A stretch of 64,000 bases of DNA. It comes from Janthinobacterium sp. GW456P (GTDB lineage: Bacteria; Pseudomonadota; Gammaproteobacteria; Burkholderiales; Burkholderiaceae_D). Below are positions 55,840-64,000 of this stretch, one piece after another. Every line of letters starts with the position of its first letter. The first letter of the stretch is position 1. The stretch spans positions 298-64,297 of the forward strand of contig NZ_NEHB01000004.1 in the NCBI RefSeq assembly GCF_002127655.1, read 5' to 3'. The notes below the pieces were generated by a model that had not been told where the DNA came from, did not search any database, and was given only the letters and a program-made list of their open reading frames with translations. The position numbers and the translations under genes were made by a program.

Positions 55840-57656
55840 CAGATGGCTCCCGTGCGCTGTTCCAGCCACGCCAGCGCAGGCGCATTGGCCGCCAGGTGCG
55901 GCGCCAGGCGCGCGCGGACGGTCGCGTGATAGTCGTTGAGCCAGGCCGCCTCGTCGTCGCGCAGCAGCGAGCGTTCCACGCAGCGCGTGTCGATCGGGCA
56001 CAAAGTGAGCGTTTCAAATTTCAGGAAGTCGCCAAACTGCGACGACTGCGCCGGTACATTCAGCACCAGGTTCTCGATGCGGATGCCCCACTGGCCGGGT
56101 CGGTAGATGCCCGGCTCGATGGAGGTGATCATGCCTGGCTCCATCGCCGTCTGCGGCTCCGGCATGGCGGACTGCGAAATCGATTGCGGCCCTTCGTGCA
56201 CGTTGAGGAAGAAACCCACGCCATGGCCCGTGCCGTGGCCAAAGTCGATGCCTTCGGCCCACAGGGGCGCGCGGGCAATCGCGTCGAGCATGGGCGACTT
56301 CACGCCGCGCGGGAACTGCGCGCGCGACAGGGCGATCATGCTGCGCAAGACCAGGGTGAAATCGCGCCGGTGCTCTGCCGTGAGCGTGCCGACGGGGACC
56401 ACGCGCGTGATGTCCGTGGTACCGCCCCAGTACTGGCCGCCCGAGTCGATCAGCAACAAGCCGTCGCCTTCGATGGTGGCCTCACTGCCCGCATGGGCGT
56501 GGTAATGCATGATGGCGCCATGCGCATTGAAGCCGGCGATGGTGCCGAAACTGGGGCTGACAAAACCGGCGCGGCGCGCGCGGGCGGCCGTCAAGTGTTC
56601 ATCGACGCCGATTTCCGTCAACGGCGCGCGCTGCGGGTCGGCCAGGGTGCTATCTAACCAGCTGAAAAATTCGCACAGGGCGGCGCCGTCCTGCTCCATG
56701 GCGGCGCGCACGTGCGCCGCTTCAGCATCCGTCTTGCGCGACTTGGCCAGGGTGGTCGGGTTGATGGCTTCGACCACGCGCACGCCGTCGGGCACGGCCT
56801 GGCGCGTGCCGAACGTGATGCGGCGCGGATCGAGCAGCAAGGTGGCGCCGGACGGCAGGGCCGCCAGCGTGGCCGCCGCGCGGTCATACGCGGCCACGTC
56901 CACGCCTTCGCTCTCCAGCGTGGCGCGCAGGGCGGCGGGCAGCTTGCCGTCGGTGACGAACAGGGTGGCGCGCTCGGGGCCCACCAGCGCATGGGCGAGG
57001 AAGACGGGGTTGTAATTGACGTCGGCGCCGCGCAAGTTGAACAGATACGCGATATCGTCGAGCGTGGAAATGACGTGGTGGCTGGCGCCGTGCGCCGCCA
57101 TATTGGCGCGCAGCGTCGCCAGTTTTTCCATGCGCGACAGCGATGGATACGCGGCCGCATGCTCGTACACCGGCGCGGCGGGCATGGCCGGGCGGTCCGG
57201 CCAGACGGCATGCAGCACGTCCGTATCCGTGCGCAGGGTCACTTGCGCGCCCAGCGCCTGCTGCAGCAGGCGCGCATTGGCCAGGCCCAGCACGGCGCCG
57301 TCGACGGCCACCGTCTGCCCCGGCTGCATGGTCTCGCCCAGCCAGTCGATATACAGCACGCTGGCGCCGGACGGGATTTTCTTCAGGACGATGCCGCTGC
57401 CGGCCAGTTCGTCTTCCGCCTGCTCCCAGTAGCGGCCATCGGTCCACACGCCGGCGAAATCCTGCGTCACGACCAGGGTGCCGACGGACCCCGTAAAGCC
57501 CGACAGCCACTCGCGGCCCTGCCAGCGGGCCGGCAGGTACTCGGACAAATGCGGGTCGGCCGAGGGCACGATGCAGGCGTCGATATGCTGCGCGCGCATG
57601 GCGCCGCGCAGCTGCGACAAACGGGAGGCGGGAGTGGATTGGTCTGGTGTCTGCAT
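55839..57656 (-). CDS. Xaa-Pro aminopeptidase (family M24B)
   Basis: The 605-residue enzyme has two N-terminal creatinase-like domains followed by a pita-bread catalytic domain. Metal ligands are visible in LLLIDSGGQYWGGTTDITR, FGHGTGHGVGFFLNVHEGP and SIEPGIY, with a final glutamate in IRIENLVL. It removes residues preceding proline. Size agrees with the three-domain eukaryotic-like form rather than E. coli PepP. Confidence 0.9.
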   Translation of the reverse strand: MQTPDQSTPASRLSQLRGAMRAQHIDACIVPSADPHLSEYLPARWQGREWLSGFTGSVGTLVVTQDFAGVWTDGRYWEQAEDELAGSGIVLKKIPSGASVLYIDWLGETMQPGQTVAVDGAVLGLANARLLQQALGAQVTLRTDTDVLHAVWPDRPAMPAAPVYEHAAAYPSLSRMEKLATLRANMAAHGASHHVISTLDDIAYLFNLRGADVNYNPVFLAHALVGPERATLFVTDGKLPAALRATLESEGVDVAAYDRAAATLAALPSGATLLLDPRRITFGTRQAVPDGVRVVEAINPTTLAKSRKTDAEAAHVRAAMEQDGAALCEFFSWLDSTLADPQRAPLTEIGVDEHLTAARARRAGFVSPSFGTIAGFNAHGAIMHYHAHAGSEATIEGDGLLLIDSGGQYWGGTTDITRVVPVGTLTAEHRRDFTLVLRSMIALSRAQFPRGVKSPMLDAIARAPLWAEGIDFGHGTGHGVGFFLNVHEGPQSISQSAMPEPQTAMEPGMITSIEPGIYRPGQWGIRIENLVLNVPAQSSQFGDFLKFETLTLCPIDTRCVERSLLRDDEAAWLNDYHATVRARLAPHLAANAPALAWLEQRTGAI

Positions 57657-57702
57657 GGGAGCGAAAATGGCGCGGTGCTGGGAAGCGTCTATGATACCGC
57701 GA

Positions 57703-59766
57703 TTAGCGGCCGGGCTGCACTCGCTGCAGCGCCAGAAGCGCCCCGGCGGCGGCGGCGATTTTTTCCAGCAGCGCTTCGTCGTAGGGCAGCCACGGCACGG
57801 CGCCCAGCTTGCTCCCCTGCGCTACCGCCTCGATCACCGCCTCGGCGCCATCCTTCGTGACCCTGCCGGTGCTCAGGTGGATCGCATGCCCGCCCACCAT
57901 CAGGTGGCGCGCTTCGAGCGCCATCCGGCCATCCCCGATCTGGTCCGCGAATACCTGTTCCAGCACGGCGCGCCGCATGCCCGCCATCGGCCCCGGTGCC
58001 AGGTCGGCCAGGTAAAACAGGCGCTGTTCGCGCTCCACGCTTTGCTCTTCCTCCACCAGCGCCAAGGCGCTGGCGCTGACCAGCAGGTCCACCGCGCGGC
58101 ACGCTTCCGAATACGCCACCGGCGCCATCGGCATCATCTGCGCGGGCGCCAGCCCGTTTGACGTGCAAGCGCCGCCCGCCCCCGGATACACGCGTCCCTC
58201 GATGCGCAGCGACACGCGCCAGGCGCCGAACTGGCGCGACAGGCCTTCATCGTGGTCCAGGCTCCAGCCTTCGCGGCGCGCCAGTCCCAGCAAGGTGCGC
58301 AGCGACAGCTGGTAGCCGGCAAATGGGGCGCTGCCGTCGCCGGGCGGTGCATATATTTCACGATAAACCTGGCGCAGCGGCTGGCGCAGGCGCCGCTGCG
58401 CGACCAGCGCTTGCCAGGCGGCGCGCTCTTCCCCGCTGCCATGCAAAGGGTGCCACAGGCCGATCTCGCCTTGCTCAGGCAAATCCACCGGCTGCCCCTG
58501 CGCATCGATGGCCCCCGTCCCGTCGGGCATAAAGGCCATCCCATCGCCCGTGCGCCAGACCAGCGCGCGCGCCACCGCGTCGATATCGGCATCGTCGCGC
58601 AGGGCACGCCATTGGTCCATGTCAAACCACACCTCGCTGGCGTAGCCCGCTTCCAGGCGGCGCGCCAGCATGGCCTGGCGCCGCTTGCCCATGGGGCCCG
58701 GCATGCCGACCCTCCAGGCGATATCGGGCCGTTCGGCCAGCGCCCGTTCGGCCGGTTTCAGATTGCGTTCCAGTTTCTTGCGGATGCCCGCATGGCGTAC
58801 CTGGGCCAGCGCCGCGCGCAGGGCCTGCAGGCTTTCGGGCGTGGGAGTGGTTTCCACCGCATGGCCCAGCGCCATCGCCAACGACTGCGACGGCGCGCTC
58901 TTGGCCGCGCCTGGCGCCACGCATGCCAACGGCAGCAAGACGATAATCACGGGCCTGAACCAGGCATCATCGCGATAGGACGCCACCCGCGCGGCGCGCG
59001 CCAGCACCGGCGAGTCTGCCGTGGCAAAGGCGGCATCGGCCGCATACGGCACGCTGCCGTCATGGATGGCGGCGATATGGCGCGCCGCCTGCTCCAGTAT
59101 CGTGCGCGCAAAATCGACATACGCCGCATCGTCGGCCAGCACGTCGGCGGGATCGGCCTCGCCGATGCTGTCGCGGTTCCAGTGGCCGCTGTAGCGCGAG
59201 CCGGCCAGCGCCAGCAGCGACGGTTTCGCCAGCTGCGGCAGCACGGTGAGTTCCTGCAAGGTCAGGGGCATCGGGTAGTGCGCATGGCGCTCGTCCATCA
59301 TCTGCCCGAACCGGGCCGGGGCGTCGCCGCCAGCGAGCTGCGCCAGCAGCCAGGCGGCAAAATGCTGCTCGTCCCAGCGCTTCGGTTTATCCAGGATACG
59401 CAGCGCCAGCTGCGCGCTGCCATCCGGTGGCGCGCCATGCAGGCAAGCCAGGCAGCCGATTGCGTAGGCCCAGTCGTGCACGCGGGCCGCGTCCAGCGCG
59501 TCGAGGAACATGTCGCCTGCCAGCGCCGGTGCCAGGTTCATGCTGCTCGCCTGCGCCAATAGCGCCATCGCCAGTTCGCGCCGCGCGGGATCGTCATGGC
59601 CGAAGCCTGCCGCGCGATGCAGCGCACCCCAGACAGCGCCCAGTTCCTCGGGGATCCAGTCGCTGAAATCGACCGGCGGCCCCGTGAAACGCGCATGCTC
59701 GACAAAGCCGCCATCGAGGCGCGCGCGCAGCGCCGCGGCGCGCACGGAAATCTCACTCGCCATCAT
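57703..59766 (-). CDS. DUF4132 domain protein
   Basis: The 687-residue protein has a helical, Ala-rich N-terminal part. The C-terminal half shows the DUF4132 pattern: KRRQAMLARRLEAGYASEVWFDMDQWRAL, ALVWRT, LWHPLHGSGEERAAWQALVAQRRLRQPLRQVYREIY. DUF4132 occurs with WGR domains in MolR-type proteins; function is unknown. It overlaps the preceding regulator gene by 14 bp, so the two are translationally coupled. Overall GC and codon use are like the core genome. Confidence 0.75.
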   Translation of the reverse strand: MMASEISVRAAALRARLDGGFVEHARFTGPPVDFSDWIPEELGAVWGALHRAAGFGHDDPARRELAMALLAQASSMNLAPALAGDMFLDALDAARVHDWAYAIGCLACLHGAPPDGSAQLALRILDKPKRWDEQHFAAWLLAQLAGGDAPARFGQMMDERHAHYPMPLTLQELTVLPQLAKPSLLALAGSRYSGHWNRDSIGEADPADVLADDAAYVDFARTILEQAARHIAAIHDGSVPYAADAAFATADSPVLARAARVASYRDDAWFRPVIIVLLPLACVAPGAAKSAPSQSLAMALGHAVETTPTPESLQALRAALAQVRHAGIRKKLERNLKPAERALAERPDIAWRVGMPGPMGKRRQAMLARRLEAGYASEVWFDMDQWRALRDDADIDAVARALVWRTGDGMAFMPDGTGAIDAQGQPVDLPEQGEIGLWHPLHGSGEERAAWQALVAQRRLRQPLRQVYREIYAPPGDGSAPFAGYQLSLRTLLGLARREGWSLDHDEGLSRQFGAWRVSLRIEGRVYPGAGGACTSNGLAPAQMMPMAPVAYSEACRAVDLLVSASALALVEEEQSVEREQRLFYLADLAPGPMAGMRRAVLEQVFADQIGDGRMALEARHLMVGGHAIHLSTGRVTKDGAEAVIEAVAQGSKLGAVPWLPYDEALLEKIAAAAGALLALQRVQPGR

Positions 59767-60451
59767 CGGCCTCGTAGCGGCGCAAGCCTTCCAGGTCCAG
59801 CACGCGGATGCCGCCGTAGTCGAGGCGCAATAAACCCTTTTTTTCCAGCACCTGCAAGGCCTGGTTGGCGCGCTGGCGCGAGGAGCCCGACAGCAGGCCG
59901 ATTTCCTCCTGCGACAGCTGCACCAAGGTGTCCACGCTCGGGTACAGGTGCGAATGGAACATCGACGCCAGGCAGCGCGCCACGCGCGTGTTCAGGTCCA
60001 GCAGGCGCTCGTTTTCCACCATGCCGATGAACTGGCCCAGGCGCTCATTGAGCTGCATCAGCAGGAAACGCGTAAATGGCAGGCTGGTCTCCAGCAGCCA
60101 GTGGAAGGTGCTGGCAGGCAAGCGCGCCACGCGCGTGTCGCGCACGGCGATGGTGTCGTACTTGCGCATCTCGCGCTTGAGCAGCGAGCCTTCGCCAAAC
60201 CAGCTGCCCGGTGACAAGCCCGTAAACGTCATGGCCTTGCCGGAAGCGGAAAAATTATTCATCTTGACCATGCCGCTGATGACGCCGATCCAGTTGTCCA
60301 CCGGTTCGCCCTTGCGGCAGACAAAGCCGCCTTTCGGCACGAAAGTCTCGAACACATCCGCCTCGACCCGGGCCATTTGCACGGGGTCGAGCAGCTGCGC
60401 CCAGTTGGCCGCGCGCACGGCATCCTTGAGGCTGATATCAGGGTTGGTCAT
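59753..60451 (-). CDS. Crp/Fnr-family transcriptional regulator
   Basis: The roughly 232-residue protein has an N-terminal cyclic-nucleotide-binding-type beta-barrel (about 20-140) and a C-terminal winged helix. The recognition helix region reads SQEEIGLLSGSSRQRANQALQVLEKKGLL. The Fnr iron-sulfur cysteines are absent. It is the first gene of the leftward run and divergent from the acyl-CoA ligase. Start taken at MTNPDISL (60451). Confidence 0.87.
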   Translation of the reverse strand: MTNPDISLKDAVRAANWAQLLDPVQMARVEADVFETFVPKGGFVCRKGEPVDNWIGVISGMVKMNNFSASGKAMTFTGLSPGSWFGEGSLLKREMRKYDTIAVRDTRVARLPASTFHWLLETSLPFTRFLLMQLNERLGQFIGMVENERLLDLNTRVARCLASMFHSHLYPSVDTLVQLSQEEIGLLSGSSRQRANQALQVLEKKGLLRLDYGGIRVLDLEGLRRYEADDGE

Positions 60452-60607
60452 TGTGCGATGCACCATCGAAAAGTGGGTAAATGTCCCCGAAAAGACAACT
60501 CGGCAAACTAACGCAAGCTACTATCATTGCACAAACGCCTTACACATAAAAAACACAGAGCGCCATCCAACGAGGTGGAGCCTGAGACAAGCAACAGGGA
60601 GACACTG

Positions 60608-62563
60608 GTGCAAACGCATACCACAGCAACAATGCCGACTTTTCCGCGGCGCTTATTGCAACACGGGACAGTACGATCCGACAAGCCCGCCTTTCGCGAA
60701 AAACACCTGGGCATCTGGCAAACCTGGACCTGGGCCGAGGTCAACGAGGAGGTGCGCGCGCTGGCCTGCGGCTTGGCCGCCATCGGTTTCCAGCGCGGCA
60801 TGAACCTGGCCATCATCGGCGACAACCGTCCCCGCCTGTACTGGGCCATGCTGGCCGCGCAAAGCCTGGGCGGCGTGCCGGTGCCGCTGTACCAGGACGC
60901 GCCGGCCGCCGACATGGCCTACGTGCTGCAGGATGCGGAAATCCGCTACGCCATCGTCGAAGACCAGGAACAGGTCGACAAGCTGCTCGAACTCAAGGCC
61001 CTGTATCCGCACGTCGCCCACATCGCCTATGACGATGAACGGGGCATGCGCCATTACCGCCAGCCGGAGCTAACGTCCTTTGCCGCCCTGCAGGTGCTGG
61101 GCCGCGCCTACGACCGCGAACACCCGGGCTTTTTCGACGCCGCGGTGGCAGCGGGCCAGGGCAGCGATTCGGCCGTGATCCTCTACACCTCGGGCACCAC
61201 GGGCAAGCCGAAGGGCGTGTGCCAGAGCCATACGGCGCTGCTGGCAGCAGGCGTTGGCGGCGTCGCCTTCGACCAGCTCACCGACAATGAGGACATTCTG
61301 TCCTACCTGCCCATGGCGTGGGTAGGCGACTGCCTGTTTTCGCTGGCGCAGGCCATGGTGGCCGGCTTTACCGTCAACTGCCCCGAATCGGGCGACACGG
61401 TGATGATCGACATGCGCGAAATCGGCCCCACCTGCTACTTTGCGCCGCCGCGCGTGTTCGAGAACATGCTCACCAGCGTGATGATACGCATGGAGGACGC
61501 GAGCAGCATCAAGCGCCGCATGTTCAGCCATTTCATGGACGTGGCCAAGCGCTGCGGCGCGCAGATTTTGGATGGCAAGCCCGTCTCGCTGGCGGACCGC
61601 CTCAGCTACAAGCTGGGCGAACTGCTCGTCTACGGCCCCTTGAAAAACGTGCTGGGACTGTCGCGCGTGCGCGTCGCCTACACGGCCGGCGCCGCCATCG
61701 GCCCCGACCTGTTCCGCTTCTACCGCTCCATCGGCGTCAACCTCAAGCAGCTGTACGGCTCCACCGAAACCTGCGCCTACGTGTGTCTGCAACCGGACGG
61801 CAATATCAAGTTCGACAGCGTCGGCTTGCCGGCGCCCGGCGTGGAAGTCAGGCTGGCGGCGAATGGCGAAGTGCTGGTCAAGTCGCCCGCCACCATGAGC
61901 GGCTACTTCAAGCGCCCTGACGCCACCGCCGAAGTGATCGACAACGACGGCTACTTCCATACGGGCGACGCGGGCGTGTTCGACAGCGAAGGGCATCTGA
62001 AAATCATCGACCGCGCGGCCGACGTGGGGAAGATGAATTGCGGCGCCATGTTTGCGCCCAACTACATCGAAAACAAGCTCAAGTTCTTCCCCTTCATCAA
62101 GGAAGTGGTGGCCTTCGGCCATGCGCGCGACCAGGTCTGCGCCTTCATCAACATCGACATCGAAGCGGTGGGCAACTGGTCCGAGCGGCGCGGCATCGCC
62201 TACTCCGGCTACACGGACCTGGCGGCGCGCGCCGAAACCTATGGCCTGATCCGCGACTGCATCGAACAGGTCAACGCGGAACTGGCGGCCGACCCGCTGA
62301 TGGACCGCACGCAGGTGCACCGCTTCCTGGTGCTGCACAAGGAACTCGATCCCGATGACGACGAGCTGACGCGCACGCGCAAGGTGCGGCGCAAATTCAT
62401 CGCCGAAAAATACGCGGTGCTGATCTCCGCCCTGTATGAGGGTAAGGCAACGCAATACATCGAGACCCAGGTGAAATTCGAGGATGGCCGCCTTGGCTCG
62501 ACCAGCGCCAACCTGCAGATCTGGGACAGCAAAACATACCGGCCCCAGGGCCTGGCCGCATGA
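60608..62563 (+). CDS. Long-chain acyl-CoA synthetase (AMP-forming)
   Basis: The 651-residue ligase activates a carboxylic acid with ATP and CoA. The AMP-binding signature VILYTSGTTGKPKGV lies near 195-209, and later motifs include GLPAPGVEVRL, DGYFHTGDAGVFDSEGHLKIIDR and TRTRKVRRKFI. The start is probably GTG at 60608 with GGGAG upstream. It overlaps livG by 4 bp, so ligase and branched-chain-type ABC transporter form one operon, suggesting uptake and activation of the same acid. Substrate unknown. Confidence 0.88.
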   Translation: MQTHTTATMPTFPRRLLQHGTVRSDKPAFREKHLGIWQTWTWAEVNEEVRALACGLAAIGFQRGMNLAIIGDNRPRLYWAMLAAQSLGGVPVPLYQDAPAADMAYVLQDAEIRYAIVEDQEQVDKLLELKALYPHVAHIAYDDERGMRHYRQPELTSFAALQVLGRAYDREHPGFFDAAVAAGQGSDSAVILYTSGTTGKPKGVCQSHTALLAAGVGGVAFDQLTDNEDILSYLPMAWVGDCLFSLAQAMVAGFTVNCPESGDTVMIDMREIGPTCYFAPPRVFENMLTSVMIRMEDASSIKRRMFSHFMDVAKRCGAQILDGKPVSLADRLSYKLGELLVYGPLKNVLGLSRVRVAYTAGAAIGPDLFRFYRSIGVNLKQLYGSTETCAYVCLQPDGNIKFDSVGLPAPGVEVRLAANGEVLVKSPATMSGYFKRPDATAEVIDNDGYFHTGDAGVFDSEGHLKIIDRAADVGKMNCGAMFAPNYIENKLKFFPFIKEVVAFGHARDQVCAFINIDIEAVGNWSERRGIAYSGYTDLAARAETYGLIRDCIEQVNAELAADPLMDRTQVHRFLVLHKELDPDDDELTRTRKVRRKFIAEKYAVLISALYEGKATQYIETQVKFEDGRLGSTSANLQIWDSKTYRPQGLAA

Positions 62564-63438
62564 TGGAGCACCGCACGATGCAAATGAACGAACCCGACGC
62601 CCATTTCGGCACGGCCCGCAAGACCGGCCCCGTGATCCTCGATCTGAAGAACATCTCGCTGTCGTTCGGCGGCGTCAAGGCGCTGACCGACATCTCGTTC
62701 GACGTCAAGCAGCATGAAATCCGCGCCATCATCGGCCCGAACGGCGCCGGAAAAAGCTCGATGCTCAACGTGATCAACGGCGTGTACCGCCCGCAGCAGG
62801 GCGAGATCATCTACCGGGGCGAACACCGGCGCGGCATGGACTGCTACGCGGCGGCCAAGTCCGGCATCGCGCGCACCTTCCAGAACATCGCCCTGTTCAA
62901 GGGCATGACGGTGCTGGACAACATCATGACGGGGCGCAACCTCAAAATGAAGTCGAATTTCCTGCTGCAGGCCCTGTACTGGGGCCCGGCGCGGCGCGAG
63001 GAAATCGAGCACCGCAAGAAGGCCGAGGAGATCATCGACTTCCTGGAAATCCAGGCCATCCGCAAGACCCCCGTGGGACGCCTGCCGTACGGCCTGCAAA
63101 AGCGCGTGGAACTGGGCCGCGCCCTCGTGGCCGAACCGGAAATTTTGCTGCTGGACGAACCGATGGCCGGCATGAACGTGGAAGAAAAGCAGGACATGTG
63201 CCGCTTCATCCTCGACGTCAACGACCAGCTGGGCACGACCATCGTGCTGATCGAGCACGACATGGGCGTGGTGATGGATATCTCCGACCGCGTGGTGGTG
63301 CTCGATTACGGCAAGAAGATCGGCGACGGCACGCCCGACGAGGTGCGCAGCAACCAGGATGTCATCAACGCCTACCTTGGCAGTGCAGCCGGGAATGCAG
63401 GCAGCACGCTGCCGGCCGGCGAAACGACCTGCCCGTGA
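62560..63438 (+). CDS. LivG-type ABC transporter ATP-binding protein
   Basis: The 292-residue ATPase has Walker A GPNGAGKSS (about 66-74) and a Q-loop FQNIALFKGMTVLDNIMTGR. The ABC signature is degenerate (LPYGLQKRVELG), the Walker B segment is LLLDEPMAGMNVEEK, and the tail carries a Liv-specific DEVRSNQDVINAYLG. It energises a branched-chain amino-acid-type importer. The ATG at 62560 overlaps the ligase stop; 62578 is an alternative start with GGAG upstream. Confidence 0.9.
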   Translation: MMEHRTMQMNEPDAHFGTARKTGPVILDLKNISLSFGGVKALTDISFDVKQHEIRAIIGPNGAGKSSMLNVINGVYRPQQGEIIYRGEHRRGMDCYAAAKSGIARTFQNIALFKGMTVLDNIMTGRNLKMKSNFLLQALYWGPARREEIEHRKKAEEIIDFLEIQAIRKTPVGRLPYGLQKRVELGRALVAEPEILLLDEPMAGMNVEEKQDMCRFILDVNDQLGTTIVLIEHDMGVVMDISDRVVVLDYGKKIGDGTPDEVRSNQDVINAYLGSAAGNAGSTLPAGETTCP

Positions 63439-63474
63439 TCGGGCAGGGCTAAGCACAACCCATTGGAAAACCTC

Positions 63475-64000
63475 ATGAATATCAATTTCTTCTTTGAAGT
63501 GCTGATCGGCGGCCTGCTGTCGGGCGTCATGTACGCGCTGGTGGCCATCGGTTTCGTCCTGATCTACAAGGCTTCGGGCGTATTCAATTTTGCGCAGGGA
63601 GCGATGGTGTTTTTCGCCGCCCTCACCTGCGTCGGCATCATGGACAAGTTCGGCCTGTCCTTGTGGCTGGCCATTCCGCTGACGATGGTGACGATGATAG
63701 CCCTGGGCATGGCGATTGAAAGAGTGGTCTTGCGCCCCCTCGTCAACCAGCCCGAAATCACGCTGTTCATGGCCACCATCGGCCTGACTTTTTTCATCGA
63801 AGGCCTGGCGCAGCTGATGTGGGGCTCGCAAGTGCACAAGCTGGACCTGCCCATCGAAGACGTGCCGATGCCCTTCCTGATGGACCATTTCAACATCATC
63901 GTTTCGCAGTTCGACGTGGTGGCGGCCGGCATCTGCGCGCTGCTGGTGGTCTGTCTGGCCTTGCTGTTCTCGAAAACCAAGGTGGGCCGCGCCCTGCGCG
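63475..64000 (+). CDS. LivH-type ABC transporter permease, partial
   Basis: The first 175 codons of an inner-membrane permease run off the window edge. MNINFFFEVLIGGLLSGVMYALVAIGFVLIYKASGVFNFAQGAM is the LivH opening with the FNFAQG motif, followed by helices near 55-80, 95-115 and 145-165. It belongs to the ligase-livG operon, where livM, livF and a binding protein would be expected next. Confidence 0.92.
   Translation, partial: MNINFFFEVLIGGLLSGVMYALVAIGFVLIYKASGVFNFAQGAMVFFAALTCVGIMDKFGLSLWLAIPLTMVTMIALGMAIERVVLRPLVNQPEITLFMATIGLTFFIEGLAQLMWGSQVHKLDLPIEDVPMPFLMDHFNIIVSQFDVVAAGICALLVVCLALLFSKTKVGRALR

Noticed and set aside
62239-63888. Minus-strand open frame opposite the ligase, livG and livH
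   Set aside because: It spans three real genes in antisense and shows no domain.

Overview
The window reads as a chromosome segment of a betaproteobacterium of the family Oxalobacteraceae, most like Janthinobacterium or a close relative. This is an inference from high-GC codon use, the minCDE, hemA-prfA-prmC and phaA-phaB gene orders, a gammaproteobacterial-type gshA and many paralogue-rich housekeeping families. No rRNA or species marker is present, so the genus is not proven.

Bases 1 to about 5330 are a mobile, visibly A+T-richer accessory region. It holds the right part of an IS2-group IS3-family element (orfA/orfB with an A7G frameshift site), a second 149-bp copy of the same IS 3' end, a DUF932 gene cut off by that copy, a small zinc-ribbon/glycine-zipper protein, and a probable two-gene defence-type unit. 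That unit is a 600-residue protein with a nuclease-like C-terminal module, followed by an HNH endonuclease. The region ends at the 3' end of a tRNA-Arg(CCG), next to a tandem 11-bp repeat, which looks like an island edge without a visible integrase.

From 5413 onward the sequence is ordinary core genome. 5.6-14.2 kb: a membrane c-type cytochrome, two tandem M13 zinc metallopeptidases, a CtpA-type protease and a FabH-like ketoacyl synthase. 14.4-23.6 kb: a YbaL-type antiporter, FadH, an SRPBCC protein, DUF2721, proline iminopeptidase, an Lrp/LysE pair and a secreted protein of unknown role. 23.7-28 kb: polyhydroxybutyrate genes phaB and phaA, then a phasin with a perfect FNR-type box, and metR facing a decayed metE. 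28.2-31.5 kb: minCDE, a DUF697-like protein and an orphan OmpR-type regulator. 31.5-38.4 kb: hemA, prfA, dsbB, prmC, gshA and an acetylpolyamine amidohydrolase, with three copies of a REP-like palindrome. 38.4-48 kb: a LytTR two-component system, Ohr, a DJ-1/PfpI protein with a divergent LysR regulator, ElaA, a diphthine-ammonia-ligase-like ATPase, a lipoprotein FKBP, Kup and RarD. 48-53.4 kb: EttA, an OmpA-like barrel protein divergent from a molybdopterin-oxidoreductase-fold protein, and a diguanylate cyclase.

The last 10.6 kb contain a long leftward run (Crp/Fnr regulator, DUF4132, aminopeptidase P, a small protein, MgtC, DUF924, DUF2520) and a rightward operon (acyl-CoA ligase, LivG, LivH) that runs off the window.

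The most notable points are the two-gene unit in the island, the FNR-controlled phasin promoter geometry, the metE remnant beside intact metR and its operator, and two PmrA/QseB-type boxes that may connect the orphan response regulator to the 50.6-kb gene. All domain calls are read by eye from sequence motifs; no database search was run.
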